Part shown: in pieces, positions 1-8,581 of the stretch
Layout of the letters: each line of letters begins with the position of its first letter
Position numbering within the stretch: the first letter of the stretch is position 1
DNA from: an uncultured Selenomonadaceae bacterium
GTDB taxonomy: Bacteria; Bacillota; Negativicutes; Selenomonadales; Selenomonadaceae
Direction: 5' to 3'
NCBI GenBank assembly: GCA_905233325.1
Contig: CAJODU010000017.1
Location: 1-22,837, forward strand
DNA: 22,837 bases
Made by a program: the position numbers and the translations under genes
The notes under the pieces: generated by a model
What the model was told of the DNA's origin: nothing
The model's input: only the letters and a program-made list of their open reading frames with translations
Database searches by the model: none

Positions 1-261
1 GAATTGGACTTGCTGTATATGCCTTACAATTTTGGCTTGTGGTACTTTGATAAAAGCCCTCACCCGTTGGATTACAATCCCGCAATCATTCACTTCATTG
101 GTGATAAAATATTTAAACCATGGAAAGGCAAATATTCAACATTTCTAAAATCCTTCCAAGATATAGATGATCTCCACGATTTCAAGGAACTTAATCCCAA
201 ACAGGCAGAATACTATAATTTGTGGTGTAAATATGCACTCGCAACAAGGAGGAGAATCTAA
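1..261 (+). CDS. C-terminal end of a family 8 glycosyltransferase (partial)
   Basis: Only the last 87 codons are in the window; the frame is open at base 1, so the true start lies upstream. The segment NPAIIHFIGDKIFKPWKGKY (about residues 25-45 of the visible part) matches the conserved end of GT8 enzymes, where an 'IIHF.G..KPW' stretch contributes to the nucleotide-sugar and metal site. GT8 members of this kind transfer glucose or galactose from UDP-sugars onto LPS core or other surface glycans. The stop codon overlaps the ATG of the following peptidase gene by one base (TAATG), so the two are probably co-transcribed and translationally coupled. Family assignment is fairly confident from the motif; acceptor and sugar cannot be told. 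Confidence 0.72.
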   Translation, partial: ELDLLYMPYNFGLWYFDKSPHPLDYNPAIIHFIGDKIFKPWKGKYSTFLKSFQDIDDLHDFKELNPKQAEYYNLWCKYALATRRRI

Positions 262-1469
262 TGCATTTTATTGCTGTGTTAATTGCATTGCTGCTGTTGC
301 CTTCCATGTGCTCGGCAGCAACTATTGAAATCACTGATTCCAGAGCGACGCCGGAATATTGGATTAGTCGCAATGCTGACGGTGACAAGGTTTTAATTAC
401 ATCTGACAAGATAGCCAAACTCAATGCTCAAATTCAATTTAAGGATAAAAATTCCGTTGATTTATCGAGCTTGCCTAAAATTATCTCTGCCGATAAAGTC
501 AATACCGCAATCAAAATGACTGAAGGTGACAATTACAATAATACTCACAAGGCGGTTATGGATCTGCCTGTCCGCTATGCTGTAACGACGAAGAGAGGCA
601 ATATCCGTCTTTTGCCTCAATCTTGGAACGGTGACAATTACGACGATTTTCAAGGCACTGCCATTGATCCCGCTGAGGCGGTAGCTGTCTTCTGTGACAG
701 TCCTGATGGCAACTTTGTATTTATTCAATCGAGAAATTATTTCGGCTGGCTTGAGAAGTCTGATATTGCCTTCACCGACCGCAAAACCTGGCTGAGTTAT
801 GTCAAGCCGCAAAACTTCCTTGTGGTGACTGATAACAAGAAACTCATTGAGGTTGGTGGTCAATCTCTCCTATTCCAGATGGGTGCTTTGATTCCTATGG
901 TCAATTCTAAGGTTCAAAATGATATGTGGGTTGCTCGTCTGCCTGTTTCTGTCAAGGGACAACTCAAAGAAGTTGAGGTTAAAATTGCAAAGAGTGATAA
1001 AGCTGTCAACAAAGGCTTCCTGCCCTGCACAGAGAATAACTTCATACGTCAATCATTTAAGTTTCTTGGTGATGAGTATGGCTGGGGCGGTCTGAATGAT
1101 TCCGTTGATTGCTCTGCCTTCGTCCAGGATATTTACCGCTCAATGGGTATCAATATTCCACGCGATACCGACCCTCAAAAGAGCTGCATGCCGATTTGGG
1201 CAGTCTTTAACAATGTCACTAATGCCGAACGCTGGGATATAGTCAGTCGTGCACCGATTGGCTCTATGCTCCACAAGCGCGGTCATGTGATGATGAAACT
1301 CGGCAACGACGACGAAGGCAGGCCGCTTGTAATTCACGCAGCAAGCTCCTATCTTGATGATGGCAACAAAGTTTATATTCGCAAAGTTATTGTCTCCGAT
1401 CTCCATTACAAAGGCAATGCTGACGAGACAATCGACGTACTGACGGATATTGTCTTCTATGGTAATTGA
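261..1469 (+). CDS. Secreted NlpC/P60 cell-wall peptidase with SH3-like domains
   Basis: Residues 1-19 form a signal peptide (hydrophobic core then MCSA cleavage region), so the protein acts outside the cytoplasmic membrane. The middle (about 95-240) resembles the paired bacterial SH3 domains of the SH3_6/SH3_7 type, beginning PVRYAVTTKRGNIRLLP. Residues 270-385 are an NlpC/P60 domain. Its YGWGG and VDCSAF motifs give the catalytic Cys284; His342 (GHVMM) and His359 (VIHAAS) complete the usual Cys-His-His triad. Such enzymes cut gamma-D-glutamyl-diamino acid bonds in peptidoglycan stem peptides and often serve wall recycling or daughter-cell separation. At 402 residues the length suits the four-domain family. 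The ATG overlaps the upstream stop and has AGGAGG (248-253) eight bases before it. The exact bond cut is inferred from the family. Confidence 0.85.
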   Translation: MHFIAVLIALLLLPSMCSAATIEITDSRATPEYWISRNADGDKVLITSDKIAKLNAQIQFKDKNSVDLSSLPKIISADKVNTAIKMTEGDNYNNTHKAVMDLPVRYAVTTKRGNIRLLPQSWNGDNYDDFQGTAIDPAEAVAVFCDSPDGNFVFIQSRNYFGWLEKSDIAFTDRKTWLSYVKPQNFLVVTDNKKLIEVGGQSLLFQMGALIPMVNSKVQNDMWVARLPVSVKGQLKEVEVKIAKSDKAVNKGFLPCTENNFIRQSFKFLGDEYGWGGLNDSVDCSAFVQDIYRSMGINIPRDTDPQKSCMPIWAVFNNVTNAERWDIVSRAPIGSMLHKRGHVMMKLGNDDEGRPLVIHAASSYLDDGNKVYIRKVIVSDLHYKGNADETIDVLTDIVFYGN

Positions 1470-1493
1470 CAATCAGAAAGAGAGTGATTTTTT

Positions 1494-2088
1494 GTGAAAA
1501 TAGGTGTAATAAGTGATACTCACGGTCATGAGCAGCGTTTTGCCAAAGCCTGTGAAAATCTTCAGCGATGCGGATTTAATACTCCATGCCGGTGATGTCC
1601 TCTACCACGGGCCGCGTAACCCTATGCTTGAGGATTATAATCCCGCTAAACTTGCCCAACGTATCAACGAATCAAAAATCCCCATTGTGATTGCTCGCGG
1701 TAATTGTGACAGCGACGTTGATCAAAATGTCATCAATGTTCCGATTCAAGCACCTTTTGCCTACATCTATGCAATGGGCAAGAGGATTATCCTCACTCAC
1801 GGCACTCAATTCACCTATTGCAATAATCCTGAAAGTGCGGATTGGTCTAAGATGATCGACGAAATAGCTGCACAGGCAAACAAGCTGCAGGCAGATATTT
1901 TCATAACGGGACACATTCACAATAACATTCTTGAGCGTCATGGCAATTCAATCCTCCTAAACCCCGGCTCACCTGCTCTGCCCAACCGTTCCGACAAGCG
2001 TCCGACTGTGGCGGTCATCACCGACGACAAGATAGAGATTTTCGATCTCAATGATGGCACGAGTTTAATGCAGATGGCTGCTATCTAA
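1494..2088 (+). pseudogene. yfcE: YfcE/MJ0936-type metallophosphoesterase, frameshifted near its 5' end
   Basis: Two frames together make one phosphodiesterase. From GTG 1494 the first frame reads VKIGVISDTHGH, the metal-binding N-terminus, then stops at 1593-1595. The next frame over (open from 1513) carries the rest: LILHAGDV, ARGNCD, LTHG, TGHIHN and LNPGSP, the remaining metal and active-site motifs of calcineurin-like phosphoesterases. Removing one C at about 1549-1550 joins them smoothly as ...AKAVKIFSDADLILHAGDV. Family members hydrolyse phosphodiesters such as bis-pNPP or cyclic nucleotides with Mn2+; the physiological substrate is uncertain. Length after repair would be about 197 residues, normal for the family. 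The rest of the gene is intact and well conserved, so a sequencing or assembly slip, a very recent mutation, or less likely recoding are all possible. It lies 24 bases after the peptidase gene. Confidence 0.8.
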
Positions 2089-2169
2089 AATTTCAAAACA
2101 GGCGATAATATTCAAAATCTATAATGTGACCAAAATTCATATAGAAAAATTATAGTGGAGGGTATAATC

Positions 2170-2805
2170 GTGAAAGACAAAATCAATGTCATAAGCAGTG
2201 AGTACGTCATCTCTGCTGTAAGTATAGCTCAATATCCTCAAATTAAGCTGCCTGAGATTGTCTTTATCGGTCGCTCTAATGTTGGAAAGTCCTCACTGAT
2301 AAATTCACTCACAAGGCGCAAAAATTTAGCCCGTGTCAGTCAAACACCAGGTAAAACACAGACTATAAATTTTTACAAGGTCAATCTGAAAATCACTGAA
2401 AATGAGGATATTGAGCCGGAGCGGCGGGATTTTTACTTGGTTGATTTACCTGGTTACGGTTATGCAAAGACAAGTAAATCCAATCGCAAACTTTGGGCGA
2501 AATTTATAGAACAATATCTCCTATCAAGTGAGCAGATCAGATTTGTCTGCCAGCTCATTGACATCAGACATGAGCCGATGGAATCAGATATAAATATGTT
2601 CAACTGGCTGGTTGAAAATAATTTGCCGGTGTTGATTGTTGCCACCAAGTCAGACAAAATCAGCAAAATGGCACAATCAAAACAAGTCAACATCATAAAA
2701 AAAGCCTTCAATATCGCTGAATTGCCGGTGCTACCGTATTCGTCAATAAAAAGTGAAGGGCGTTCAGAATTACTTGACACGATAGCCGATTCTCTGTTAA
2801 AATAG
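2170..2805 (+). CDS. engB: Ribosome biogenesis GTPase EngB (YsxC/YihA)
   Basis: Essential TrmE-Era-family GTPase that assists assembly of the large ribosomal subunit in the cytoplasm. All G motifs are visible: G1 GRSNVGKSS at residues 34-42, the switch segment TPGKTQTINFY, G3 DLPGYGYA, G4 TKSD and G5 PYSSIKSEG. The length of 211 residues is typical. The GTG at 2170 is chosen because GGAGGG (2157-2162) sits seven bases upstream; an in-frame GTG at 2155 would lie inside that ribosome binding site. The 81-base gap before it contains a perfect TATAAT (2120-2125) but no convincing -35, so a promoter there is only possible. In many bacteria engB follows lon; here it does not. The end of the gene contains the presumed ahbA promoter. 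Confidence 0.95.
   Translation: MKDKINVISSEYVISAVSIAQYPQIKLPEIVFIGRSNVGKSSLINSLTRRKNLARVSQTPGKTQTINFYKVNLKITENEDIEPERRDFYLVDLPGYGYAKTSKSNRKLWAKFIEQYLLSSEQIRFVCQLIDIRHEPMESDINMFNWLVENNLPVLIVATKSDKISKMAQSKQVNIIKKAFNIAELPVLPYSSIKSEGRSELLDTIADSLLK
2774..2803 (+). promoter_or_regulatory. Sigma-70-type promoter for ahbA/ahbB inside engB
   Basis: TTGACA (2774-2779, perfect -35) is followed after 18 bases by TAAAAT (2798-2803, five of six -10 matches). It lies in the last codons of engB, about 40 bases before the ahbA start, and would let the heme genes be expressed independently of engB. Assigned by eye; the codons could match by chance. Confidence 0.55.
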
Positions 2806-2844
2806 TAAAAAAGTGAAGTGTATTCATATTTTGGAGTGAGAACA

Positions 2845-3303
2845 ATGACAGAGTTATCGTTATTTGACAAGTCATTATTGAATTTGTTGCAGACAAATAT
2901 ACCGGTTTGCAGTCGTCCGTTTGCAGCAATGGCACAAAAACTTGGCACAGATGAGCAGACAGTAATAAGCCGTCTTCGTGAGCTGAAGGCAGAAGGCTAT
3001 TTGAGGAGGATAGGCACTTTCTTCGATTCAAGCAGTTTGGGTTATAAGGGCGTCCTCGTTGCACTGTCGGTGGAGCCGGAGAAAATGCAGCAAGTTGCCG
3101 AGGCTGTCAACCGTTATCAAGGCACAACTCACAACTATGAGCGTGAAGGGCATTTTAATTTGTGGTTTACCTTGTTGACGCCGAATTTTAATCTTGAGAA
3201 AAAAATATTGTCGGAAGTCAAGGCACTGGCAGGCGTTAAAGATATGATCTGCCTCAAGTCCAACAAGAAGTACAAAGTCAATGTCCAATTCAAACTTCAA
3301 TGA
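2845..3303 (+). CDS. ahbA: Siroheme decarboxylase subunit AhbA (Lrp/AsnC-like)
   Basis: A 152-residue protein with an Lrp/AsnC-like winged-helix N-terminus (about residues 5-60) and a C-terminal RAM-like domain carrying the siroheme-decarboxylase signature HNYEREGHFNLWFT (96-109). AhbA and AhbB form a heterodimer that removes two acetate carboxylates from siroheme, giving 12,18-didecarboxysiroheme, in the alternative heme route of archaea, sulfate reducers and some other anaerobes; related NirDL/NirGH proteins act in heme d1 synthesis. His96, Tyr98 and Arg100 lie in the conserved motif. ATG 2845 is chosen because GGAG at 2833-2836 is well spaced; the in-frame upstream codons lack a site. Its partner follows after 22 bases. 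A plain Lrp/AsnC regulator is the alternative, but the motif and the tandem pairing make that unlikely. Confidence 0.85.
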   Translation: MTELSLFDKSLLNLLQTNIPVCSRPFAAMAQKLGTDEQTVISRLRELKAEGYLRRIGTFFDSSSLGYKGVLVALSVEPEKMQQVAEAVNRYQGTTHNYEREGHFNLWFTLLTPNFNLEKKILSEVKALAGVKDMICLKSNKKYKVNVQFKLQ

Positions 3304-3325
3304 GGTGCTGAAGAAGTGATGAGTA

Positions 3326-3811
3326 ATGGATACCCTTAACATCAGCGCAAGAGACAAAGCAGTAATAAGAGCATTGCAAGGCGACTTTCCGCTGTGTGAG
3401 GAACCTTACAAAGTCCTGGCGGAACAGGCAGGAATGACCGAAGAGGAATTTATAGACTGTGTGAAAAATTTGTCGGCAGAAAAGAAAATACGCAAGATGG
3501 GTGCAGTATTGAGACATCGTGAGGCGGGATTCGTAGCAAATGCACTTTGTGCTTGGTCTGTACCTGCCGAGAGGTTGGACGAGGTTGCCAAAGAGATGGT
3601 AAAAAATCCTGCCGTTTCTCATTGCTATGATCGTAACACCGCACCGAATTGGAATTACAATCTATATACAATGATCCATGCCAAGAGTCGCGAGGAATGT
3701 GAGCAGATCGTCAAAAGTCTCGCAGACTCAACGGGTATAGATCAATATCAAATGCTCTACTCCAAGAAAGAGTGGAAGAAGACCAGTATGAAATATTTTT
3801 GCGACGGTTAA
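3326..3811 (+). CDS. ahbB: Siroheme decarboxylase subunit AhbB (Lrp/AsnC-like)
   Basis: Second subunit of the siroheme decarboxylase, 161 residues, homologous to the preceding AhbA but distinct. Residues 6-65 form the winged-helix-like part. Residues 98-118 hold the AhbB-type signature SHCYDR followed by WNYNLYTMIHA, with His99, Tyr101, Arg103 and His118 as likely substrate-site residues. No metal or Fe-S ligands are apparent, which fits the cofactor-free family. The start ATG 3326 has only a weak purine-rich stretch upstream, suggesting translational coupling to ahbA. It ends 13 bases before dnaE, so the pair and dnaE may share a transcript. No other siroheme- or heme-pathway gene (hemA, cysG/sirC, ahbC, ahbD) is in the window, so the rest of the route must be encoded elsewhere. 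Confidence 0.85.
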   Translation: MDTLNISARDKAVIRALQGDFPLCEEPYKVLAEQAGMTEEEFIDCVKNLSAEKKIRKMGAVLRHREAGFVANALCAWSVPAERLDEVAKEMVKNPAVSHCYDRNTAPNWNYNLYTMIHAKSREECEQIVKSLADSTGIDQYQMLYSKKEWKKTSMKYFCDG

Positions 3812-3824
3812 GGCAGGAATCATC

Positions 3825-6800
3825 ATGGAAGGATTTGTTCACCTGCATGTACACACCGCGTACAGTCTGCTTGACGGTGCCGGCAGAATTGAAGATTTAA
3901 TAGTTCAGATAAAGAGTCTCGGTATGAAAGCCGTTGCTATAACCGATCATGGCAATATGTTCGGTGTGATTAATTTTTACAAAGCGGCGAAGAAACACGG
4001 TATCAAGCCCATTATTGGTTGTGAAGTTTATCTTGCTCCCGCCTCAAGGAAAGATAGAGATGACAGCACTCGTCTCAAATATTATCATCTGATTCTGATT
4101 GCAGAGAATAATCAAGGCTACAGCAACCTCATCAAGCTGATCAGTGTTGCCAACATTGAGGGAATGTACTACAGACCGCGTGTCGATAAGGAACTTCTGC
4201 GCGAGTATCATGAGGGAATAATCGCCTTGAGTGCCTGTGTTGCCGGTGAGATTCCCAGAGCAATCCTTCAAGACAATATTGCACATGCTGAAGAGTTGAT
4301 TGATGAGTATATTGACATATTCGGGCGTGACAATTTTTTTCTTGAGATACAAAAGCATGGTCTCAACGAAGAAGTTAAGGTATCAAATGCACTCATTGAG
4401 TTGTCACATAAGCACAATGTAGGGCTTGTCGTGACGAATGATTCTCACTATATCAATCGTGAGGATTGGGAATTCCATGATGTCCTGCTCTGCATACAGA
4501 CAAATAAGCTGCTTAGTGATAGGGACAGGCTGCGCTTTAACTCTAATGATTATTATTTAAAGTCGTCAGCAGAGATGAGAAGTCTCTTCCCTGACCTGCC
4601 TGAGGCGGCAGACAATACCCTCAAAATTGCTGAACGCTGCAATGTTAATATTGAATTTGGGAGACTTCAGCTCCCTCACTACAGGCTGCCTGTCGGTTAT
4701 ACCGATTCGGCGGCTTATCTTCGTGTACTTTGTGACAGTTTAATCAACAATCGCTATGATATGGTCACCAATGAAATCAATGAGCGGCTGGACTATGAGC
4801 TTGACACTATTCACAATATGCACTATGATGATTATTTTCTGATTGTGTATGACTTCATTCGCTATGCAAAGAGTGTCGGGATTGCCGTCGGTCCAGGTCG
4901 AGGTTCCGCCGCAGGGAGTATTGTCGCCTACATTCTCGGTATCACTGAACTTGATCCGCTCAAGTACGATTTACTCTTTGAGCGTTTCCTCAATCCTGAA
5001 CGTGTTACTATGCCGGATATTGACATTGACTTCTGCTATCTTCGCCGTGAAGAAGTCATTGACTATGTGAAACGTCTCTATGGTGAAGATCACGTCTCGC
5101 AGATTGCCACTTTCGGCACCATGGCGGCTAAGGCGGCGATTCGCGATGTCGGCCGCGTTCTCAATATGACATTCAATGAGGTCAGTGAGATTGTCAAGCT
5201 CATGCCCAACGAGTTGAAGATCACGATTGACAAGGCGTTGGAGACTTCTAAAGAGTTCCGCAAGGCTTACGAAAACAAGCAGGAAGTCAGACGGTTGATT
5301 GATCTTTCAAGGAAGTTGGAAGGGTTGCCGCGACATTCTTCAACACACGCCGCAGGAGTAGTGATAGCACCACGCCCACTGACGGACTTGATTCCAATGA
5401 TGCTGTCCAACGGAATGTTGGTCACTCAATACGACAAGGACATCATTGAGGAGCTGGGACTGCTGAAGATGGACTTCCTCGGATTGAGAACACTGACGGC
5501 AATCAGCGACGCCGTCAAGAATATCAAGCAATCTCGTGGAGAAGACATTGACTTGTCAAAGATACCGCTTGAAGACACCAAGACCGCTCAAATGCTCTCG
5601 AAAGGCAAGACCGGTGCGGTGTTTCAAATGGAATCAGCAGGAATGACTAATCTCATACGCGCCCTTCGACCACAAGGCTTTACTGATTTAATCCCTACTG
5701 TCGCCCTCTACAGACCCGGACCGCTCGGCAGCGGAATGGTTGAAGATTTCATTGAGCGCAAGCACGGCAAACGTGAGATTGAATATCTCCACCCGCTGCT
5801 TGAGCCTATCCTCAAGGAGACCTATGGCGTCATTCTCTATCAAGAGCAGGTTATGCAAGTCGTCCAAGCCCTCGCCGGTTTCACTCTCGGACAGGCTGAT
5901 ATTCTCCGCCGTGCGATGGGCAAGAAGAAGCCTGAAGTCCTGATGGCACAGCGTGAAAACTTTTTTAATGGCTGTATCAATAACGGAATTGACAAAAGCC
6001 TCGCCGACAAGATATTTGAGCTGCTCATGCACTTCGCCGACTACGGTTTCAACAAGAGCCACAGTGCCGCCTACGCTCTCCTCGCTTGGCAGACCGCCTA
6101 TCTCAAGGCTAATTATCCCGTTGAGTTCATGGCGGCGATGATGTCAAGTGTTATGGACTCTGACAAGGTTGCTGAGTATATTGAGCTTGCCAGGCGAATG
6201 GGTATTAAAGTTCTGCCGCCGGATATTAATATCAGCAACACTACCTTCAACGTCGACAATGGTGCCATCCGTTTCGGCTTGGCGGCTATCAAAAACATAG
6301 GGCAGATGATGATTGACAGTCTCGTTGAGGTTAGGCAGTGCGGCGGTGCCTTTAAGTCTCTATTTGACTTCTGCTGCCGCATTGATCACAAGATACTCAA
6401 CAAGAAGGCAATAGAGAGTCTTGTCAAGTGTGGTGCCTTCGATAGCATTGATAAGCACAGGACAAGGCAAGTTGCTGCGGTGGATAGAGCCGTCGCTGAG
6501 GGCTTGCGTCAACAGAGTGATGATACCAGCGGGCAAATCGGCCTGTTTGGTGAGGAAGAGCTGTCAACGGTGAACTTTGCCTTGCCGAATATTCCCGAAA
6601 AGCCCAGGCGTGAGATACTTGCTTGGGAGATGGAGACAATGGGTTTTTACATCTCCGGCCACCCGCTTGATGAATATATCGATCGTATCAAGGGTTTAAC
6701 TTCCATTGCTGACATTAAGAGCGGCAAAATCGCAGAAGGCAAGACAATCAAGATCGCAGGAATAATTGCCAACCTCCGCAGACGTAAGACCAAAAAGGGT

Positions 6801-7211
6801 GAGGATATGTGTAGATTTACACTTGAGAGTTACTATGACAATATTGAGGTTACGGCATTTGCTCCGACCTTCCGAAATAATTTCTCCATTCTCTACCCTG
6901 ACAGTGCAGTAGTCGTCAGCGGTAAGGTGGAGACCTCAAGCGAGGAACCTGCAATCATAGCTAATCAGATTCAAAGTGCCGCGGACTATGAGCCGAACTA
7001 TTACCTAACCATACCTGAAACGCTGGAGAGACAGGAGATTTACACAAAACTAAAAACCATTCTTCAACGACATCACGGTCAAAGAATGGTTTGGTTGAAC
7101 AGGCACGGACAGTGGCAGAAACTTAAATCAGAGTATTGGGTGAGTTACAATGATAAATTGTATTCGGAGTTGTCTGATTTAATTGGATCGGTCAATGTCC
7201 GTCAATATTAA
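3825..7211 (+). CDS. dnaE: DNA polymerase III alpha subunit DnaE
   Basis: Catalytic subunit of the replicative C-family DNA polymerase, 1128 residues, the normal size for the DnaE1/DnaE3 type without an inserted exonuclease. The N-terminal PHP domain starts HLHVHTAYS (6-14) and includes ITDHGNMFG. The palm carries GPGRGSAAGS (about 355-364) and PDIDIDF (397-403). Asp398 and Asp400, together with Asp550 in KMDFLG, are the three catalytic aspartates. A C-terminal OB-fold region (about 975-1055) begins IKIAGIIANLRRR. The segment GQIGLFGEEE (about 905-914) contains a QIGLF-like clamp-binding motif, as expected for beta-clamp contact. ATG 3825 is preceded by CAGGA. It converges on the flavodoxin gene with only four bases between stop codons and no visible terminator. 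Confidence 0.96.
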   Translation: MEGFVHLHVHTAYSLLDGAGRIEDLIVQIKSLGMKAVAITDHGNMFGVINFYKAAKKHGIKPIIGCEVYLAPASRKDRDDSTRLKYYHLILIAENNQGYSNLIKLISVANIEGMYYRPRVDKELLREYHEGIIALSACVAGEIPRAILQDNIAHAEELIDEYIDIFGRDNFFLEIQKHGLNEEVKVSNALIELSHKHNVGLVVTNDSHYINREDWEFHDVLLCIQTNKLLSDRDRLRFNSNDYYLKSSAEMRSLFPDLPEAADNTLKIAERCNVNIEFGRLQLPHYRLPVGYTDSAAYLRVLCDSLINNRYDMVTNEINERLDYELDTIHNMHYDDYFLIVYDFIRYAKSVGIAVGPGRGSAAGSIVAYILGITELDPLKYDLLFERFLNPERVTMPDIDIDFCYLRREEVIDYVKRLYGEDHVSQIATFGTMAAKAAIRDVGRVLNMTFNEVSEIVKLMPNELKITIDKALETSKEFRKAYENKQEVRRLIDLSRKLEGLPRHSSTHAAGVVIAPRPLTDLIPMMLSNGMLVTQYDKDIIEELGLLKMDFLGLRTLTAISDAVKNIKQSRGEDIDLSKIPLEDTKTAQMLSKGKTGAVFQMESAGMTNLIRALRPQGFTDLIPTVALYRPGPLGSGMVEDFIERKHGKREIEYLHPLLEPILKETYGVILYQEQVMQVVQALAGFTLGQADILRRAMGKKKPEVLMAQRENFFNGCINNGIDKSLADKIFELLMHFADYGFNKSHSAAYALLAWQTAYLKANYPVEFMAAMMSSVMDSDKVAEYIELARRMGIKVLPPDINISNTTFNVDNGAIRFGLAAIKNIGQMMIDSLVEVRQCGGAFKSLFDFCCRIDHKILNKKAIESLVKCGAFDSIDKHRTRQVAAVDRAVAEGLRQQSDDTSGQIGLFGEEELSTVNFALPNIPEKPRREILAWEMETMGFYISGHPLDEYIDRIKGLTSIADIKSGKIAEGKTIKIAGIIANLRRRKTKKGEDMCRFTLESYYDNIEVTAFAPTFRNNFSILYPDSAVVVSGKVETSSEEPAIIANQIQSAADYEPNYYLTIPETLERQEIYTKLKTILQRHHGQRMVWLNRHGQWQKLKSEYWVSYNDKLYSELSDLIGSVNVRQY

Positions 7212-7215
7212 TTAT

Positions 7216-7650
7216 TCAAAATGATTTTACAAAATCAGCACCGAGAGCTTTGCACTCTGCAAGGACATCATCATCAGGTGCGTTCTCGGCAATCAAGCCT
7301 TCCTCTTTGAAGAGTTTTGCACCGGTGCCTTTGGTACGCTCAACCCAAGCCTCCATCCAAGCACCGCCGCCCCAGCCGTAAGAACCAAAGAGAGCGACAG
7401 GAACGCCTTCAAGTTTAGCCTCAGCCTCAGCAAAGAACGGCTCAAAGGAATCTTCCTCAAGCACTTCGTCACCCATTGCAGGGCAGCCAAAGATCACGCC
7501 GTCATAATTTGCAATGTCGTCAGCTTTAAAATCATCAACCTGGAAAAGTGCTACATCACCGCCGGCGTCCTTTGCGCCTTCAACGATAGCATTTGCCATA
7601 GCCTCGGTGTTGCCGGTGCCGCTCCAGTAAACTACTGCGATCTTACTCAT
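7216..7650 (-). CDS. Flavodoxin
   Basis: A 144-residue short-chain flavodoxin: a cytoplasmic one-electron carrier holding FMN that replaces ferredoxin, often under iron limitation. The FMN phosphate loop is SGTGNTEAM (residues 10-18). GCPAMGDEVLEE and FGSYGWGGGAWMEAW form the two loops around the isoalloxazine ring. The whole sequence strongly recalls the well-studied Megasphaera elsdenii flavodoxin (VYWSGTGNTEAMAN, GCPAMG, LFGSYGWG), which supports a Negativicutes origin. ATG 7650 is chosen because GGAGGT lies seven bases upstream; an in-frame ATG 15 bases earlier overlaps that site. It is transcribed alone and diverges from parA. Confidence 0.95.
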   Translation of the reverse strand: MSKIAVVYWSGTGNTEAMANAIVEGAKDAGGDVALFQVDDFKADDIANYDGVIFGCPAMGDEVLEEDSFEPFFAEAEAKLEGVPVALFGSYGWGGGAWMEAWVERTKGTGAKLFKEEGLIAENAPDDDVLAECKALGADFVKSF

Positions 7651-7714
7651 TAAAAATACCTCCAATGTAGAATTAGCAAAATTGCCTTGCTCAAATATTC
7701 ACATTTTGATATAG

Positions 7715-7741
7715 ATTATCACACTAAAAATCAAATGTCAA
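7715..7741 (-). promoter_or_regulatory. Promoter for the flavodoxin gene
   Basis: On the minus strand TTGACA (7741-7736, perfect -35) is followed after 15 bases by GATAAT (7720-7715), preceded by TGT to give an extended -10 (TGTGATAAT). The spacing is short but the extended element compensates. It lies about 65 bases before the flavodoxin start. No Fur or FNR box was clear. Confidence 0.5.
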
Positions 7742-7819
7742 CTGTTTGTATCGGCAGGAAAAAATTTTGCTGCGTGGAATAAATTATTGTATTGTAAATC
7801 GCTTGAAAGAAGGTATCAT

Positions 7820-8581
7820 ATGGCGAGAATAATTGCTATTGCCAACCAAAAGGGCGGCGTCGGTAAAACTACCACAACAGTCAATCTAAGCGCGGGTCTC
7901 GCTGCGAATGATAAAAAAGTTCTGCTGGTGGACTGCGATCCGCAGGGAAATGCAACCAGCGGTTTCGGTATAAATAAATCTACCATTAACAGCACAGTCT
8001 ATGACGTTCTGATTAACCATGTTGAAGCTAAATATGCATTGCAAATGACAAACTACGGCGTCACGGTGCTGCCGTCAAGTATCAATCTTGCCGGTGCTGA
8101 GGTGGAACTTGTAAATGCCATTGCAAGGGAGAGCAAGTTGAGAAATGCACTTGATCCTCTACGCAATGACTATGACTATATTTTGATTGACTGTCCGCCG
8201 TCGCTTGGGCTTTTGACGATTAATGCCCTTGCTGCTGCGGATTCCATAATCATACCCATTCAATGTGAATTTTACGCACTTGAGGGCGTCACCCAGCTTA
8301 GAAACACCATTGAGCTGGTGAAGAGCAGTTTGAACCCTCTGCTTGCCATTGAAGGTATTGTTATGACTATGTACGATTCTCGCACCAACCTATCACAGCA
8401 GATAGTTGAAAATGTCAAAAAATATTACGGCTACCTTGTCTATGATACGCTGATCCCTCGCAGCGTTCGTCTTGCCGAGGCTCCCTCTTACGGTATGCCT
8501 ATCATTGCCTATGATGACAAGTGCAAGAGTGCTGAAGTATATCTGAAATTTGCAGAGGAAGTGCTTAATCGTGGCCGCTAA
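7820..8581 (+). CDS. parA: Chromosome partition ATPase ParA/Soj
   Basis: A 253-residue MinD/ParA-family ATPase that dimerises on ATP, binds nucleoid DNA and is stimulated by ParB at origin-proximal parS sites. The deviant Walker A motif KGGVGKTT is at 11-18, Walker A' LLVDCDPQGN near 40-49, and the Walker B segment YILIDCPPS near 120-128. ATG 7820 is chosen because GAAAGAAGG ends six bases before it; codons further upstream in frame lack a binding site. The length and lack of an N-terminal DNA-binding extension mark it as the chromosomal Soj type rather than a plasmid ParA. parB overlaps its 3' end by 11 bases. A weak promoter may lie around 7770-7800, but none is clear. Confidence 0.95.
   Translation: MARIIAIANQKGGVGKTTTTVNLSAGLAANDKKVLLVDCDPQGNATSGFGINKSTINSTVYDVLINHVEAKYALQMTNYGVTVLPSSINLAGAEVELVNAIARESKLRNALDPLRNDYDYILIDCPPSLGLLTINALAAADSIIIPIQCEFYALEGVTQLRNTIELVKSSLNPLLAIEGIVMTMYDSRTNLSQQIVENVKKYYGYLVYDTLIPRSVRLAEAPSYGMPIIAYDDKCKSAEVYLKFAEEVLNRGR

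Noticed and set aside
2155..2169. Earlier GTG start for engB
   Set aside because: It lies within the GGAGGG ribosome binding site that serves GTG 2170.
2845..3811. Pair of Lrp/AsnC transcription regulators
   Set aside because: Tandem arrangement and the HNY.R..NLW / CYDR..NLYTMIH signatures fit siroheme decarboxylase subunits better than regulators.
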